64,000 bases of DNA from Styela clava (lineage: Eukaryota; Chordata; Ascidiacea; Stolidobranchia; Styelidae). Location: assembly GCF_964204865.1 (NCBI RefSeq), contig NC_135255.1:3596001-3660000 (forward strand), in the 5' to 3' direction. This document shows, piece after piece, positions 22,101 through 35,840 of the stretch. The notes under the pieces were generated by a model, which was given only the letters and a program-made list of their open reading frames with translations, did not search any database and had not been told where the DNA came from. Made by a program: the position numbers and the translations under genes. Every line of letters starts with the position of its first letter. Position 1 is the stretch's first letter.

Positions 22101-25100
22101 ACAATCTTTCAAACATTGCTGAAGAAAATCATTGTGAAAATCCAGAACTTCATCCACATTATGTGCCTGAATATTATTAGGATTGATTATTGTTATGAAG
22201 CATTAAACGAGTGTACATATACGCAATATCTGGCTAATAAGTCGATACTCTGGACCCAAGTTTATTTGGCGTGATTTCCTGTGGTTGACGCCTTATTGGC
22301 CGGCTCTGCTTATTTTCTTTTTCTGGGGCCTGCTTATTATTAGTTTAGGATCAGAAAATACCAGGAAATTGGGGGGAAAAAACATGCCTTTCCATCATGT
22401 ACCATGAATCAGCATTCTCACACCGTGAAACTGGAACATCTCTGCTGTTGCCACAATTGTGTATGCATTATGAGGAGATGCAATTATCGATAACATCATG
22501 AGATATAATAGAAACTGAGGAAACAACAAGTAAAAAAAAAAAATTGGTATTTAACGGACCGGACCAATAGACAAAAAGTAACACAATTATTCTGCCTCTG
22601 TTTAGTCCTCATTTAGAGTGCTTAAAATTGGTCTTGGCTTCTTTGTCGGAATATACAATATTAAATAGTCGATTTCTAAGACAACATCACCATATCAAAA
22701 TATATTAAGAAAAAAACATAATTTATCAGGTGTATTACATAAAAGTAACATGAAAAATAATCAGCTATACTTCTTGCTAACATGACAGAAAAGTCAATGC
22801 ATGAAATACAGTAGAGCCTGCCTGGGGAATGCTATGTGACGGCTAAATTTTTAAAATCCACCAAATTTGAAATCAAACAAGCGAGGAAAACAGAGAAAAT
22901 AGGAAACAATGAGGAGATTGGTTGAGTAGTTAGTTAGAAAAATGATTTTTACCAAACAACAATTCAGCAAGGAAATCTAAATAGGTAGGTATCCATTCTG
23001 TTACATAATGCATAAAATACATTTTCTGGTCTGTATTAAACATCCCTACTTGTCCACACTTGTTTTGTCTATTGTCTACATGAAAAGGACAAAACAATTT
23101 ATCATTATTTCAGGAATACTTTTACGGACCTATTCTCAAATAAAATTCATCCATCGCTGTTGCCGGAGCCATAAGAAAGCAGGTTCTATTTTACAAAGTA
23201 ACTTCTTTGTAAAAGGCTAATAAGCACATTCCCAGAAATATGATGTACTGTTTTGATCAAAAGTAACAAAGGCTCTAGATATATAATAAAAGATTCACAT
23301 ACTGTTTCAAGATTGCTTTCAAGAGTATACCAGTTAGGTTCAAGTACTTCAAACATCATATAATATTGAAAACTATAAATGAAGTGATACATTCGTTGTC
23401 TGATCATGCAAGCTTCCATGAACCTGGGTGAAACATAATCAATATGTGTTTTAGGTATCAGGAAGGAAAAAGTACAAAGCACAGACTATGAGAGTTTTAA
23501 ATAAAAATTTGTTCTTACCATGGCTTGGAATATACATTCTCGCGTTTTGTATTTTTATAAGTCATCCATACTGAACTCAATTGACGTTCAACATGTTTGA
23601 TATAAAAAAGATGACGGAACAACATCTAAAAATCAGAAAAAAATTATCGTCTTATTCCGATACATTCCAGAATCGACAATTTTTAACATGCATAATATGT
23701 ATTCAGAATTGATTAGCTTTTTTCAATAATCAGTTCATATGAGGAAAAATTAAATGCTTCAAATTTACTGGCTATGTGGTAAAGTCATGTCTGGAAGTTT
23801 AAAGTTAGCCAAATTGACTTGATGATAAGTTGACCATTGCTCAAATTTATGAGATCACATCTTCGTTAGTTGAGCACTCACTCTCCAAATTCACCAATCA
23901 AAGAACCCACATTCGGTGCAATTATTCCACATTAGCAAAAGTTTGGGTCCAAAGGCCAAAATATTTAAAACCGAATTCAAAAAAATACACCTATAGGAAT
24001 CTTACATCTTGAACTACATAAAATTTGTAAGCGATGGGACCAGTTGTTAGAAAAAACAAATTGTTTGTCTCCACAACAACAATTAGAAAGACTATTTTAT
24101 ATCCCTTGAGTGTCCAATAATCAATCCCCACAAAAAATTAGAATTTGATAAAAATTATTCCTAATAACAAGTATAACAAGCTTGACTTTACCTGATATTT
24201 TGTAAGTGATTTCTTAGATATAACCAAGGACCACGGCCATCTAACGGTGTAATCAAATGCAAATGATTCTAATCCACTCAAATTAAGTTCTGTTGGCCCC
24301 AAAGCTTTAATAGCTACAAAAAAAAAAAGTTTCAGTAACAAGCATGGATATAGGCGAAATAAAATTTTCAGATTTCCTACTTTGAAAGTATGTAATAAAT
24401 AAAATGTTTATGTGTCAGTTTAATGAGATTCAGAAAATTTGAATGCAAAAAATAAACGTAATCACTTACTGCTTTCTTCATTAGTGTCAATAGATAAGAT
24501 CCGAACCAACTGGGTGATCAGATCATAATTCAAAAGAACAATTCTGAAGGCAGAAATATCACAGTCAAATTGATCTAATTCTATATCTGCAAGCTCTCTT
24601 GCCAACCAAGTATGTTTGCACAATGTACCGGATTTTTAAGTGATTGAACATAGTTTTCTGCAGTGCTGCAGCACATTTTTGTGAATTTAATTTCATGAAA
24701 TGAATTATATATTGGTTAAGCGCTGCTGAACCTGAAAGATTCCTGTCCGTTAAAAATAAAGTAGCTACACCGTCAGTGGCAACTCGTGCAGATCCTTGAT
24801 TTGAGTGAAAAATGTATAAAAAGTATTATAAATTTGTATGGGAATCCAAGGATATGAAATTGATAACGATTTAACTTCTTTAATAAAATAATTAAAGTTT
24901 ATAACCTATATATAAGCAAATGAAGTGCCACCCAAACACAGCGAAACAAAATCATTTCAGTCTAAAAAAAAGAAAAACTGAAGGCAAACAGGTGTGGTGA
25001 AGCAAATGAAAGTGTGAGAACTGTCAGTATATCACAGTTATGATAAAATGGATTCCAACAAGTCTTATGTTAATTACTTCATACACTTGATATGAGCCAA

Positions 25101-28100
25101 CTTACCTCAGGTCATCTTTATATTGATCTTGATTGGCCGTGCTCATTCTTAATGCAAGTTCAAGGAGTGCTTCTAATCTTGTTGGCATTATGTCTGAATT
25201 CAATTTTTAAAACAAATAAAATTTGGCTCAAAGGATTGCTCACTAAGTCACTATGTTACATTCTAGTAACATTCTGGTTCGAATCCTATGAGAAATAAGT
25301 ATACAAGAAAAGATTGCTGGATTCCTTGCCACCGTGAGGTGGTGGATGTAACCACCGGTTGGCTGGCAAACTGTTCCCATACCTGACATGGACTGGTGAG
25401 TGGTAACTGGACAAAACCCCACGATTAGCCATAAAATTAAGTCACCTTATCGACTTAACTGAAAATCACTATCAGAAATTATTCTTATTCAGTGGTTTGT
25501 TTTAATATTACTAATATTAGAAATTATACAAGAAAAATATTGGAAATGCATTTGAAGGTATAATAACTGCAAAACAAACATACTAGTCTAATAATTAATA
25601 ATCAAATCACAATAATAACACAAACATATGGACTTTAAAGTAACAGTATCCTCCTCGTAAAAACAAGGTAGTCAAAGAAATTATGTCCATTCATGCCCAG
25701 TAAAATCCCCCTTGTATTCCATTACTTCCCTGAAATAGATTGTCATGTTACCTCCCATTGGCATCTTCATTTCATCTTCTGTAAGATCCATGAAATGCAG
25801 AAGAAAATCACCCTCGTTTAATAAGAAATATCGCTTCACAGACTTCAGTCTCCATTTCAAATTATGTTCTTGCATTAGAAGATCAAGCAGTAACTGACTT
25901 GCGTAATTGTGAGCCTAAAAATTTCCAAGAAATTTACAAAAATGATGTTCAATAGTATCGATTATTGATTGTTTTTTTTTTCATATGCCCTTGTGGTTGA
26001 TGACTCAACTATAATGGAATCACAGGTTAAAATCCCACATCAGCAATCACAGCCAAAGTGTAATAAATAGGGTAGGCAATGCCTTCCCAGAAAAAATCCT
26101 GCCTTCCCAACCAGTGGCTACTTATGCAGGGCCTGGCTTGGAAAAAAGGAAGCATAAATATGGCATATAAAAATAATTACAGTGATACCTCGGTAGTCAA
26201 ACATAATTCGTTTAGGATTGGTTCTCGACTGCCCATTTGTACCGTACCGAAACGTTTTTTTGCCATAAGATACAATGTAATTAATTAAATATTTTCCTAC
26301 GCATTCCAAAATATACTGCATAGACTCATACGGGGTTCTTGGCAGTGCCATGGCAAGTGTGCAAACTAACACTTAGAATAATGTATCAATCGTAAATACA
26401 AAAAAAGTGAACCCTCTGAGTGCTCAGACCTGCAATGTCACTATACTTAGCACAATGCCTCCGGCACTTAGCCACCCAATGTAATTATTCTTCGAGTACT
26501 ATCAAAACAAGTAAATTATAGAATGGTATGTCAAGTTAAACTTAGACATAACGATCACAAGAAAAAACCAATCTCACTTCTTCAATCTGTTGAACATATT
26601 CTTTCTTATTCATATTATAAACAATCTCTCTTGCACCTGGACAATGTACTTGTTTTCCACATTCTCGAACCACATTCAGATACTTTCCTGTACTCAGAAT
26701 CTTTTCTGCACTCTGAAAGATGTTTGAATAAATGAAAATTATACAACATTCACAAATATGAATAAGTATTGAAACATTGCTTATTAAGTCACAACATGAA
26801 TGACTTAGTAGATCTAGATTTTTTTATTTCATGCTTCATGTTTAGGTTTTAATCTCAAGATAGATTTTTTTAAGTGTTTTTCAAAATATTGTTCTGGAGA
26901 AGTCACTGGACAACCAATTACTCAGATAAGCGAACTTGTTTCGGGGAGAACTGTTTGCAATTCTGGTGCAGTATCAATTACCGTAGGCTATTTATTATGC
27001 CCGAGATCTCAGAGCTGCAATGAAATCATACCCAGCGCAGGGTGTTACAACCCAATGGTCATGGAATCATAGAGACTTTGGAATACAATTTTGTTGGGCT
27101 CAGAAATCAGATAAAGAGCCTTTCAAGTCCATACTTTCGAAAACAAATAACTGGCTAACTAATTCCATACTCGACATGGACTAGGAACCGGATGAGAGGT
27201 CGTGGTTCGCCATATAATTGGGCAGTCTTATCACCCTCCCTCTCCTCGGGGATAAGTATTTAAATCTTGTCCTCTTATCTAAATAAAATGTACTGAAATA
27301 ATGCTTTACAAAGAGTTATGGTTACAAATAAAATTCCACACCTGAAGCAGAAAAACTGGTATCCTATCTCTGCATAAAGTGTATCTCATTTCCCAGTATT
27401 GGTCATTATATTCTTCCTGTAATTTTTCTTTACTTATCTTTTTGTTTTCTTCTACCATGAATTCACCATATGGATCATTGATTTGCCCCCTGTAAAAACC
27501 CATCATTTAACCTAATATCAAGGGTTATTGGTAGTTGGGGGTGCTGACTCCAACCATACAGTCGTATCGCTCCCCCATGTCTATACAGAAAAACTTTGCA
27601 TATGTTGTTGTATAATTTTATTATCGTTGCACTTGCAACGCTCTCGTTTTCTGGTTGACGAAAAGTAAATCTCTCTCTCACGCTTGGCTCAACAACCGAA
27701 AGCGGAAGTATTTAATTCCCAGAGGTTTATGAAGGAGAGTAAGTTGAAACGATAACCATATAAATTTGGATTTATTGGGGGGATATAAGGGGGTGAACGC
27801 ATAATTAAGTTTATAATAGAGTTTTTAGAGTTAGTCTAGAATCGAAGCTCACATTCCAGACTTTTTATTTGTCATAAATTTCGAACAATAACTCAAAGGT
27901 CATCATGTTGACTGGGCATTCTTCACATACAATCAAGGAAAGAATGCATACACAAAAGCTGTTGTTATCACAATTCGGTTTTCACAGACTTCGGAGCAGA
28001 AGTCGAAGTCTGAAGATCCCTCGACCCATTGGGAGTAAGTTGTCGTTTCTTAAATGGCTCGGAGTTCAAGCATTTCATGTAACGTAGAATAATGAACAAC

Positions 28101-31100
28101 TGATTACTGATTACTTTTCCAGACACCACAGCCCTGGTAGATAACATGAGTTCCAGAAAAAGAAACAAACTTACCTATAAATCCATTTCTCCAACATTTC
28201 GAGGTATGGAACACTAGCAACTTGTGTTAAATAAGAACATAATTGTTCAGCAACTTTGTTTCTGTAAGAAAAAATAAACATGTTTGTTAGGGAATACTGA
28301 AGAGTATCAATGCTTATGAACACGTTAGCTGTCGGCCTATGTCAAAATTAAAGGCTGAGGTTCGAGATTCTGTCAGATCAGTATTTAGTCCAATCCCACT
28401 GCATGGAGAGAATGGGGCAAGACCCAATTAATAGATACTGTGTACAAATCAGTTCAACACAAGCGAGTGGAACACCTAGCGGGCCAGTGGCACAGGCAAT
28501 TCAGTTTGTTATACATAAAAAAATGAATTTTACCAAAAAAAATTGGATTTCAATTTCACAGAATATCGATTACCTGCAACTTAAGAGTAAGGATCACTCG
28601 ATGTTAGGATTTTAAGCCTTAAATTAGTAGAAAATTGAAAATTTCGGGATCAAACCCATGCCCACCACCTTAACTAGGGTGTAATAAACAGAGTAGGCAA
28701 TGCTAAACCAGAATCATTCAAATAGTAACTGGCATGTAAACACCTGATGAAAAATACTAATTAAAGAATCAAATTTATTTTCAGAGAAGCAGAGATATTT
28801 CACCAGTAATACTAATTACTAACCCAATACTTGATAAAGTTTTATTATGCAAGAGAGAAAGCACAGATCCACCGATACAATGTCCTTTATCAATTGCGGT
28901 TGCAATTTCAGCAAGTTTTGACATTTGAGCAAGAGTTGGTTGGAGAAGAAACAGAAGACGTTGCAATGTGAGATTTTCATTTCTACATAAATCATCAAGC
29001 TGTGCTAAACTCGACCTATGTTCCTGTATATTGGTAATAAAATATAAGAAGTGAGAAAATACAAAGGCTAAACAGATGCTTGATATAAAATTTACAATTG
29101 TATGAAATGAGCCTCAAAAGATGTCGTGATAAGCCGGTTGTGCAAGTTGATGCACAGAGTAAATCCATTACGCAATTTTTTATTATCAATTTTACCTTCC
29201 AATTTCTCGGTGTTCCGTGAGGCGAGATAAAAAGTGTAGGTGTTCCGGGGCAAGAAAAGTTTGACAAACGCTGAACTAGACTATGATGGCACTGTAGGTT
29301 AAAGTCTTGGGTTTAAATCCCATGCCCAATACCTCACCCAAGGTGTAATAGTTTGGGTAGGCAATGCCGAGCTGGATTGGGGTCCTTCCAAACTATAATA
29401 ATCCCCTTCGTAGCATTGGCTGCTTGTGGTGACCCTTGTTCGAGGCGAAAGGTGTATGAATAGGTCATAGATATAATATTTCTCACCCTTATTATTGCTT
29501 TCATAGCAGCAGTCAAAGCATGATTGACTTGGCCATACTCGAACCTTGACTTTTCTGTCAAATAAACAATAACGATTTCTTGGAGTAATCAATGAAACAA
29601 TAAAAAAAATAATAATGAATAAACTGCCATGGATCGATATGAAGCATCATTCAGACATGTTTTATTAAATCATATCCTGTTATAATCTGAAGAAATATCT
29701 AATGCATTGCAATTTGAAAATATACATAAGAAGTTGAAATAAGGATAGATATATGGACTTGATCACCATTTCAATGAACTCCTTTGTAGAAGACTATTGG
29801 GATTCCATATAAAGAATTGATTCTTAGAACAACTATCCAAGACCTGTACTACTTATACTAATGAAATGCAATGTTTCATGAGAATACCAGGTAGATTTCT
29901 ACCCGATTGTCAGTCGATAATCACTTCGCATTGTCCAATACGAGCAAAAACATACTCTACCTTCAATGAATTTGGTGACAATCGAATGAGATGAAGCAAT
30001 TGGCAACAATAATTTCACCATCTCGGACAAAGATACATCTATAAAATAAATATATATAAATTATCTCGAAGACAATGAAAATTTGGGTGAATTAGTCTAA
30101 AAATAATAGTATTAACTTTAGGTCGGCATATAGATATCGAAGTGGGGAGAAAAGCTGATATAATGACTAACCATATGGTGGTCCCGGCCTCTTATCAAGA
30201 CAAATTACAGGATAGCATGCATACCATAGGGAATTTGAAATAAACGTATGGTAATAGCCTTCTAATGGTTCAACCCTCCTTAATTATGTGTCTAAAATTT
30301 GAAATCAATTGATACATTTGTTGCGAAAAAAAGTGATTTTTTCCCAGCAACAGCAAAAAGAAAAATATCAACAATAATAACAACAACGATTTAACAAAAC
30401 TACTCATAGGTCAATTTTGTATCCAATGAAATGGAAGACTACCCAACAAAAATATGAATACAAACCCATAGAAGGGTCCAAAATGAATCTCCTTGATCCA
30501 TATTTATCTTCAGGAGGTCGAACAAGAATGTAAATTGCTTCAAATCCACTGAGAATGGCAATAACATCTTTTACTATTTCTTGCTCTTGCATATGGACTG
30601 AGAAATCATTCACAGGGACACTCTTAAAAGAAGTAATATATGAGAAACCCCTAACAAAAAAATGTAATTCCAATCTGCTGTATCAAAATAAAGGTGAAAG
30701 CTGGAAATAAACAAAATGTATATATTTGATTTTTAAACTTCTGCTAGTGAAGTGTGTTTTTTGATATCATCAAAATGACTGGATAAAGAATCAGAATATT
30801 ACTACAGACAGAAGAGAAGAATGTAATACAATAAAACTTTGAAGATTGAAACTCACTGGATGTTGAGTGCTTGAGTCATATACAAAATCAGCAGTTAAAT
30901 ATTTTCTGCTATTATCACCAGCAAGCCAGTATGGTGATGATGGAATAGGATGTTGACGAGGTCTTCTGGCGTTGTGCTGTTCACGCAGTGTTTTCCTGAA
31001 TGACTCTGCTGAAGGAATCAAACCCAATGCAGATGATGGTCCCGTGGCTTTTTCTAGAGTACTTCGCAACTGTAGAAACAAAATTTGGCGTCGGAAAATT

Positions 31101-33702
31101 TTATCAAGGCAAATTTCTCCTTATGTAGGTGAGGATTAGGGCTGAAATTTGTCTAGATGAAATATTTTTCATGGGTGAATATTTCTGCAGAAGAAATTTT
31201 CCCAGCACCCAAACATGTTATGTCAGTTTTGAGATATAGGATATGATATATTTAGTTTAAGAAAAATTAATAAAAAGGATTGTATTCATAGGTATTTAGA
31301 ATCAACCCTTATAATTGATACAATTTCTAATACTATGAATGAATTATTCAACTCAGTATCTCCGTATGATTTGTCATAAAATCATGGTTTCAAATTTCAA
31401 TGAAAAAAGGTGCAATGTAGCAAATTTACAGTAATTTATTGGCAATTTAATTAATATATACCAATTCAACTTCCTGAAGAAAAAATATGATTCCAATTTT
31501 GCCTAATTTTATTTGAATTAAAATAAATTGGAAAATATTCGCATTCGTGTATTTTTTATCACACCATATCTAATTGAAGTTCTGAGTCAAGGATGTTCGA
31601 AACTACTAAACGAATATTTTAACAGATTCAAAATAATTGTATTCAATATTTTAAATTCTTGATTTTTGAATAATTCAGAATAATTAGGGTTAATTATGAG
31701 CGCTGTGTCCTGTGTGTCTGGCCGGTATTTTTGTGCAAACGATAAGCTGTAGCTAATAATTAACACATGTTCATTGTTCACTATAATTCTGGCTTTTCAA
31801 GTTCATGGACTAACGAGATGAAAATGTATTTTAGTCCGCGGAGGGTAGGGTTCTTGGAATTTTGATATTCGACATAGTTGACTAGAAAATGGCAGGAAAT
31901 TATGATAAATTTGGAAACTATCGAAGCTTTTTTTCGGTCACACAAAACAACTGAGACCCAATACATTTAGACCCAATACATTTAATTCTACAATAGTAGA
32001 TATTATGTTTTGTGAATGTGAATATTTATTCACCCCTATTCTGTTATATTCAAAATCAAATACCAACATTGGAATTTCCAAAATAAATTTCACCTCAGAT
32101 ATTTCTTTTGGGGTTAATTTTGATCCAGATGGTGGAAGAGTAATATTTGATGTACCAAGGATTGAAGATGGAGAAATAGGAATCATTTTAGCAGCTTCTC
32201 CTCTCTCCTCGGCATTTTTTGTCAAGGTGGCATGCAAACTTGGTTTGTTATTCAGGTTTGATAGAAAATGTATCATAGAATCCAAGTTGCGAACACTGAA
32301 CGAAATAGATTTTTGAAAATAAACTCAAACATGAAAACAAAAAACTTTGTCATTTTAAATCTTGTACTGCCATAGGCAACAGCTGCATAAGCAGCTAGCA
32401 TAGGTGACGATTTTGCGCAACATACAAAGTTGCTCGGAGTTAATTTTACCGAAACATAAATGGGTTTAAGTCACGAAGTGATGGGGCTGGTGGTCAAAGG
32501 TCAGACATTACACAGTGTATTCTCCGACTGGTTTATTTTGAAAATCTACATCATTACGAACAAACTGTTGCATTAATAATCATATTGCAATTGAATTATT
32601 ATATTTTGACCATAAGGTAGGAGTGAAAAATCTGGAAATTTCCATTTGGAAATACCAGTATGTGGTAAAAGGGTTAAGAAACTAAAGGTTTTTAAATTTG
32701 CCTAGACCTATTCTACACCACATTTATCGCCAAATGTTAATATTTCAATGGCCGCTAGTCAAACACAACGGCGTTATAATATACAAATTTTGAAACGAAA
32801 AAGTGTTTATTAGCATACTTTTTGGACTTCAGTTCTTCATACTTTTGCAAGAATTCCTTGGGTTTGGAAGCTTTCTCACAAATTTTGACAGCAGAACTAT
32901 GAGTGTTCACCTTCAATAAAAGTTATTATTCTCTTAAATGATTAGAACAGATTATAATTATCAGAATATACTTCAACACCATGAGTAATACATACTTGTG
33001 TTGTGACAAAAGGTGTTCGACTTTTCAGAAGAGTTTCAGTGTGTTCTTCAGCCTTCCCTTTGTCGACTCTGAATGATGATTAAACATTTAATATGAAAGA
33101 TAGTTTAAAAATAATTTTCAACCGTAACACCATGATTTCATAAAGCATGAATATATATCTTCTTATTACTCTTTTTAGACACAAGATATTCTCAAATTAC
33201 AAAACACAGTAGATTTATAATGGTGAATTTCCAATGTTCCATTCTAAGATTTTAATATGATGTTGTACAAAATCCATGGATTATAAATTAAATCATTTTT
33301 CTGATAAGATGGCATGGCATTATTATATGGCAAATCACGATCTCTGATCCAGCTACCAATCCATGTCATATAAGAGAATAGTATACAAGTTATTCGTCCC
33401 ATATGCATGGATTTTACAGAAGAAGTCATAAACGACCAGCAGTTATTTATGTGAACCAACTTACGACAGCGGAGAGTCAAGCAATTCCATCACACTGAAT
33501 TATACTCCATAGGACCTGTGAACTAATGCAGACTAATCAGAGGTGCAATTTCAAGCATGTTCTTAACGCTTATCATAATGTGCCAACCACTTGTGTTAGA
33601 GTAAGTTCAAAATTAAAATTTAAACAAATAATCAATACAGACTTACTTCAACAATTGTAAGAGTTGGTTGACATTATGATGAATTCGAAACTCTTCACTC
33701 AT
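19179..33702 (-). CDS. TUBGCP2: Gamma-tubulin complex component 2 (GCP2), 22 exons
   Basis: Core subunit of the gamma-tubulin small complex, which nucleates microtubules at centrosomes and spindle poles. Exons from 5': 33702-33647, 33068-32996, 32910-32819, 32295-32094, 31069-30857, 30622-30466, 30038-29961, 29554-29487, 29023-28824, 28261-28175, 27489-27342, 26712-26578, 25914-25752, 25193-25106, 24543-24470, 24313-24192, 23625-23519, 23423-23303, 22166-22023, 21408-21286, 20670-20507, 19254-19179. The frame stays open throughout: 896 codons, close to the human length of about 900. Landmarks are the start MSEEFRIHHNVNQLL, FEYGQVNHAL, EKWIYRG, DPYGEFMVEE, STGKYLNVVRECG, LEALLELALRMSTAN, YDLITQLVRIL, FRHLFYIKHVERQL, YYMMFEVLEP and the end LDFNGYYMNKL. 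GRIP1 covers roughly 200-520 and GRIP2 (gamma-tubulin binding) 520-830. Introns carry several SINE-like insertions. Confidence 0.95.
19329..19556 (+). repeat. MITE copy, GGCGCTCCAGAAG family (long form)
   Basis: About 228 bp starting ggcgctccagaagaatgtgt and ending near cacgtactaagggagtatcc. Copies with about 85 percent eye-estimated identity lie at 37595-37820 and 61985-62190. The ends are roughly inverted: GG(C/T)GCTCC..AGTATGTGTACCA against its complement. No coding capacity. Confidence 0.65.
19971..20432 (+). mobile_element. Probable hAT-type MITE
   Basis: The left end is caggggcaggcaaggttttt. The right end is ggcccgcgggtcgtagtttg followed by cccatgtcagcc. Both resemble termini of the local hAT group (caggggtt..., ...ggcccgcgg...). 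The flanks share ctatac on both sides, possibly a shortened target duplication. The inside has no transposase signature, so this looks like a short non-autonomous copy in the 3' flank of TUBGCP2's final intron. Confidence 0.45.
25310..25455 (+). repeat. tRNA-derived SINE (family A), 3' part
   Basis: Matches the downstream body of the full copy at 54021: gctggattccttgccaccgt..., then a degenerate ggtaactggac... and the cgattagccataaaat segment. The tRNA-like head is missing. It lies in an intron of TUBGCP2. Confidence 0.5.
25975..26130 (+). repeat. Second tRNA-like SINE (family B)
   Basis: Contains a degenerate B-box-like caggttaaaatccc and the diagnostic tail block gtgtaataaatagggtaggc followed by aatgcc. 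The same block recurs at 28680-28710 and 29340-29370 and in reverse near 37330-37490. Intron of TUBGCP2. Confidence 0.5.
27110..27275 (+). repeat. tRNA-derived SINE (family A), 3' half
   Basis: Shares caagtccatactttcgaaaa, actggctaacta, gtcgtggttcgccatataat and the ctctcctcggggataagtat tail region with the complete copy at 54021-54371. Head missing. Intron of TUBGCP2. Confidence 0.65.
28625..28745 (+). repeat. tRNA-like SINE (family B)
   Basis: gggatcaaacccatgcccac, a degenerate B box, is followed by gggtgtaataaacagagtag and gcaatgc. The same arrangement appears at 25975 and 29280. Intron of TUBGCP2. Confidence 0.5.
29280..29470 (+). repeat. tRNA-like SINE (family B), best copy
   Basis: Has a good B box (gggtttaaatcccatgccc), then aggtgtaatagtttgggtag, gcaatgcc and a downstream body ending near ggtgacccttgttcgaggcg. 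It lies between TUBGCP2 exons at 29023 and 29487, so it is intronic. Confidence 0.55.
33505..33595 (-). repeat. Fragment of tRNA-like SINE
   Basis: On the minus strand the stretch reads ggcacattatgataagcgtt followed by aagaacatgcttgaaattgc. It resembles the A-box region of the SINE heads (aagcgttaggaat...gccaccgcatctc). It lies in the first intron of TUBGCP2. Confidence 0.35.
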
Positions 33703-35840
33703 GTTGGAAATCAGATTTATATTGTTGTAATTTTATTTAAATCTAATGTATGATTTGAAAATATTAGAATGTGAAGGTTATCAAGTACACGTAAGGAACC
33801 AATATGAAATTTCCAGCAGAACTTGATTCAGACGATTCATATACAGTATACACAGAAAAAAATCAATGTATCAAAATTGAGGATCACATATTAGGAACTA
33901 TTCAGAAAGAAGAAATGGCTGTAGTCAAACACTAATAAAATCTAAGGTTATCAGAAAATCATATTTTCGTTGGAAAGACTGAAAGGCAACAGTGGGTCTA
34001 GTGTCCGTAGTGTGGTGTAGTTTTAGTGGGTGTAGCGTAACGATATTTGCATATTTCTGACCCCCACCTGACGTCAACCAAAAATTCTATCACTGCGACA
34101 ACAACAATCGCAAGAAAGATAGCCAGCTTCAGTGAGTTCATTGTCACAGACATCCTTACGGGCCATCGATGCTATATTTTGGCAAGCTTGATTATGTGAT
34201 TGTGATGTCACAGTGACATAATTTTTGAATGACATAGTCAAGTAATAAGGTAAGGGTCAGGAATGATATATAAAAATTTTTATACCATTCACACTAGAAA
34301 TACTGGTGGCACTAGACCCACAGCAGCCGTTCCATAGTTCAAGCTTCGTTCAGGATATTGTTTTGGGGATTTGCGGGTAAAAAATTTCATTTGGCTTTCG
34401 TGTCCATAGGCTGTATTTCAAATTCTTTAAAAAAATTCCATGATTACAGTTCATTTTTTTTGAAAATAGATGATGGGCAGAGTTAAATTGTAAGCAATAT
34501 TCTGGTATATTATGTGGAAGTGCATGCATTCACTTCAATGAAAATTATATTCATGGTGGACTCATATTGTGTAATGATAGATATTAGAATACTGCAAATA
34601 ATCAATATAAAATGCGGGGCATTTGGACCATGCATAAATGAACTAAAAATATCTGGAACAATATTTACGATAGATCCACATCAAGCAAACGTTGCATATA
34701 GTCACAAACATGGCTTCAAAATAGCAATGTCACATGCCCTCACTCAGAAATAAAGTAGACTGATCTCTGAGCGAAGGTACTACAGTAGGCCAGTAAAATG
34801 CCAACAGTTACTGAGACTATAAGGAATTATGGTGTTGAATAGCTCATTGGCAAACACAATATTAGGGTAATCAATCATAGAAAAGTACCGTATATATTTT
34901 AAATCACAAAATTTGGTCACTGCATTATCATTAAAGAAAATAACAAAATTATAAGACATGAAAAATTAAACTGCAAAATGAACTGAATTTGATAGTACTA
35001 ATACCAAACATACAGCTCTCTTAAGTAATATAAGTAATTTTCATTTAAAAGACAAAAAAAAGACTTGATTATTCTCTGTCATCACTCATCGGTATAGTTT
35101 TAAGTCAGATTCGGCCATAGTTAGCATATCTAATGGCAGCAGTAGCAATGGTCATGTTGGTCATAATAATGCTTTAATAATTTATAATCACTGTACAGAA
35201 CTTTTCTAATCAGGACGAGCTTGTGGCATAACAAATACCTTGCACAAATTTTGCATGAAATAGAACTTGAGCACTACAAACTGCGTTATAACATCAAAAT
35301 TGAGTACAAAAGTTTTTCTCACGGCATGGTAAAGTAGCAGTATAGAGCATTGGGATGAGTTACGGTAATTACATGGCAGAATTGTTTTACTTGCTATCTT
35401 GATTTATTCAATTTGTTATTCAAAACTGATGAACTAAACCACATAACTTTTAAAAAACAATAGTGAAATAAAAACAAACTCACTATTCTAGAAATAATCA
35501 TTTGTAGACTATTATTGAGAAAGTGCACCTTTTCCCACTAACAATAATGGATTTTGGTATATCAATATTACTTGCAAAATATAGCCATTTACATTATTGC
35601 CAGCAATACTACTAGATAGGTAGAATTCCACAATACATGATTACAAGTTATATAAAATGTACTGCTTCACCAATTGAAAATATTTTCACTTGAACTTTTT
35701 GATAGGATCAAAATGAAAAAACATGTTGAAAAACGAGCCCCAAGAAAATTTTCAGACCCAAAGATTCAGAAAAACTGGTATATTGCACAAAATGATGCAA
35801 TTAATTAGGATTCAAAAAAACGAAGTACCGGTAATATATT
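33703..35840. other. Interval between TUBGCP2 and fucosidase
   Basis: Contains the upstream region of TUBGCP2 and the 3' flank of the fucosidase gene; both are on the minus strand. Apart from the inverted-repeat element at 33992-34321 I see nothing. The open frame at 34514-34753 has no splice context, homology or coding bias I recognise. Confidence 0.4.
33992..34321. mobile_element. Possible short MITE with 12-bp inverted ends
   Basis: gtgggtctagtg at 33992-34003 is exactly inverted as cactagacccac at 34310-34321. The 330-bp interior is non-coding. No unambiguous target duplication was seen. Confidence 0.35.

Noticed and set aside
24560-24800. Open minus-strand frame next to the 24543 exon of TUBGCP2
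   Set aside because: Including it as coding breaks the conserved join between KDDL and the YDLITQL block; the acceptor at 24544 with matching phase explains the gene better, so this is intron.
32005-32316. 103-residue open frame on +
   Set aside because: It is antisense to TUBGCP2 exon 4, which has splice signals and family similarity on the minus strand.
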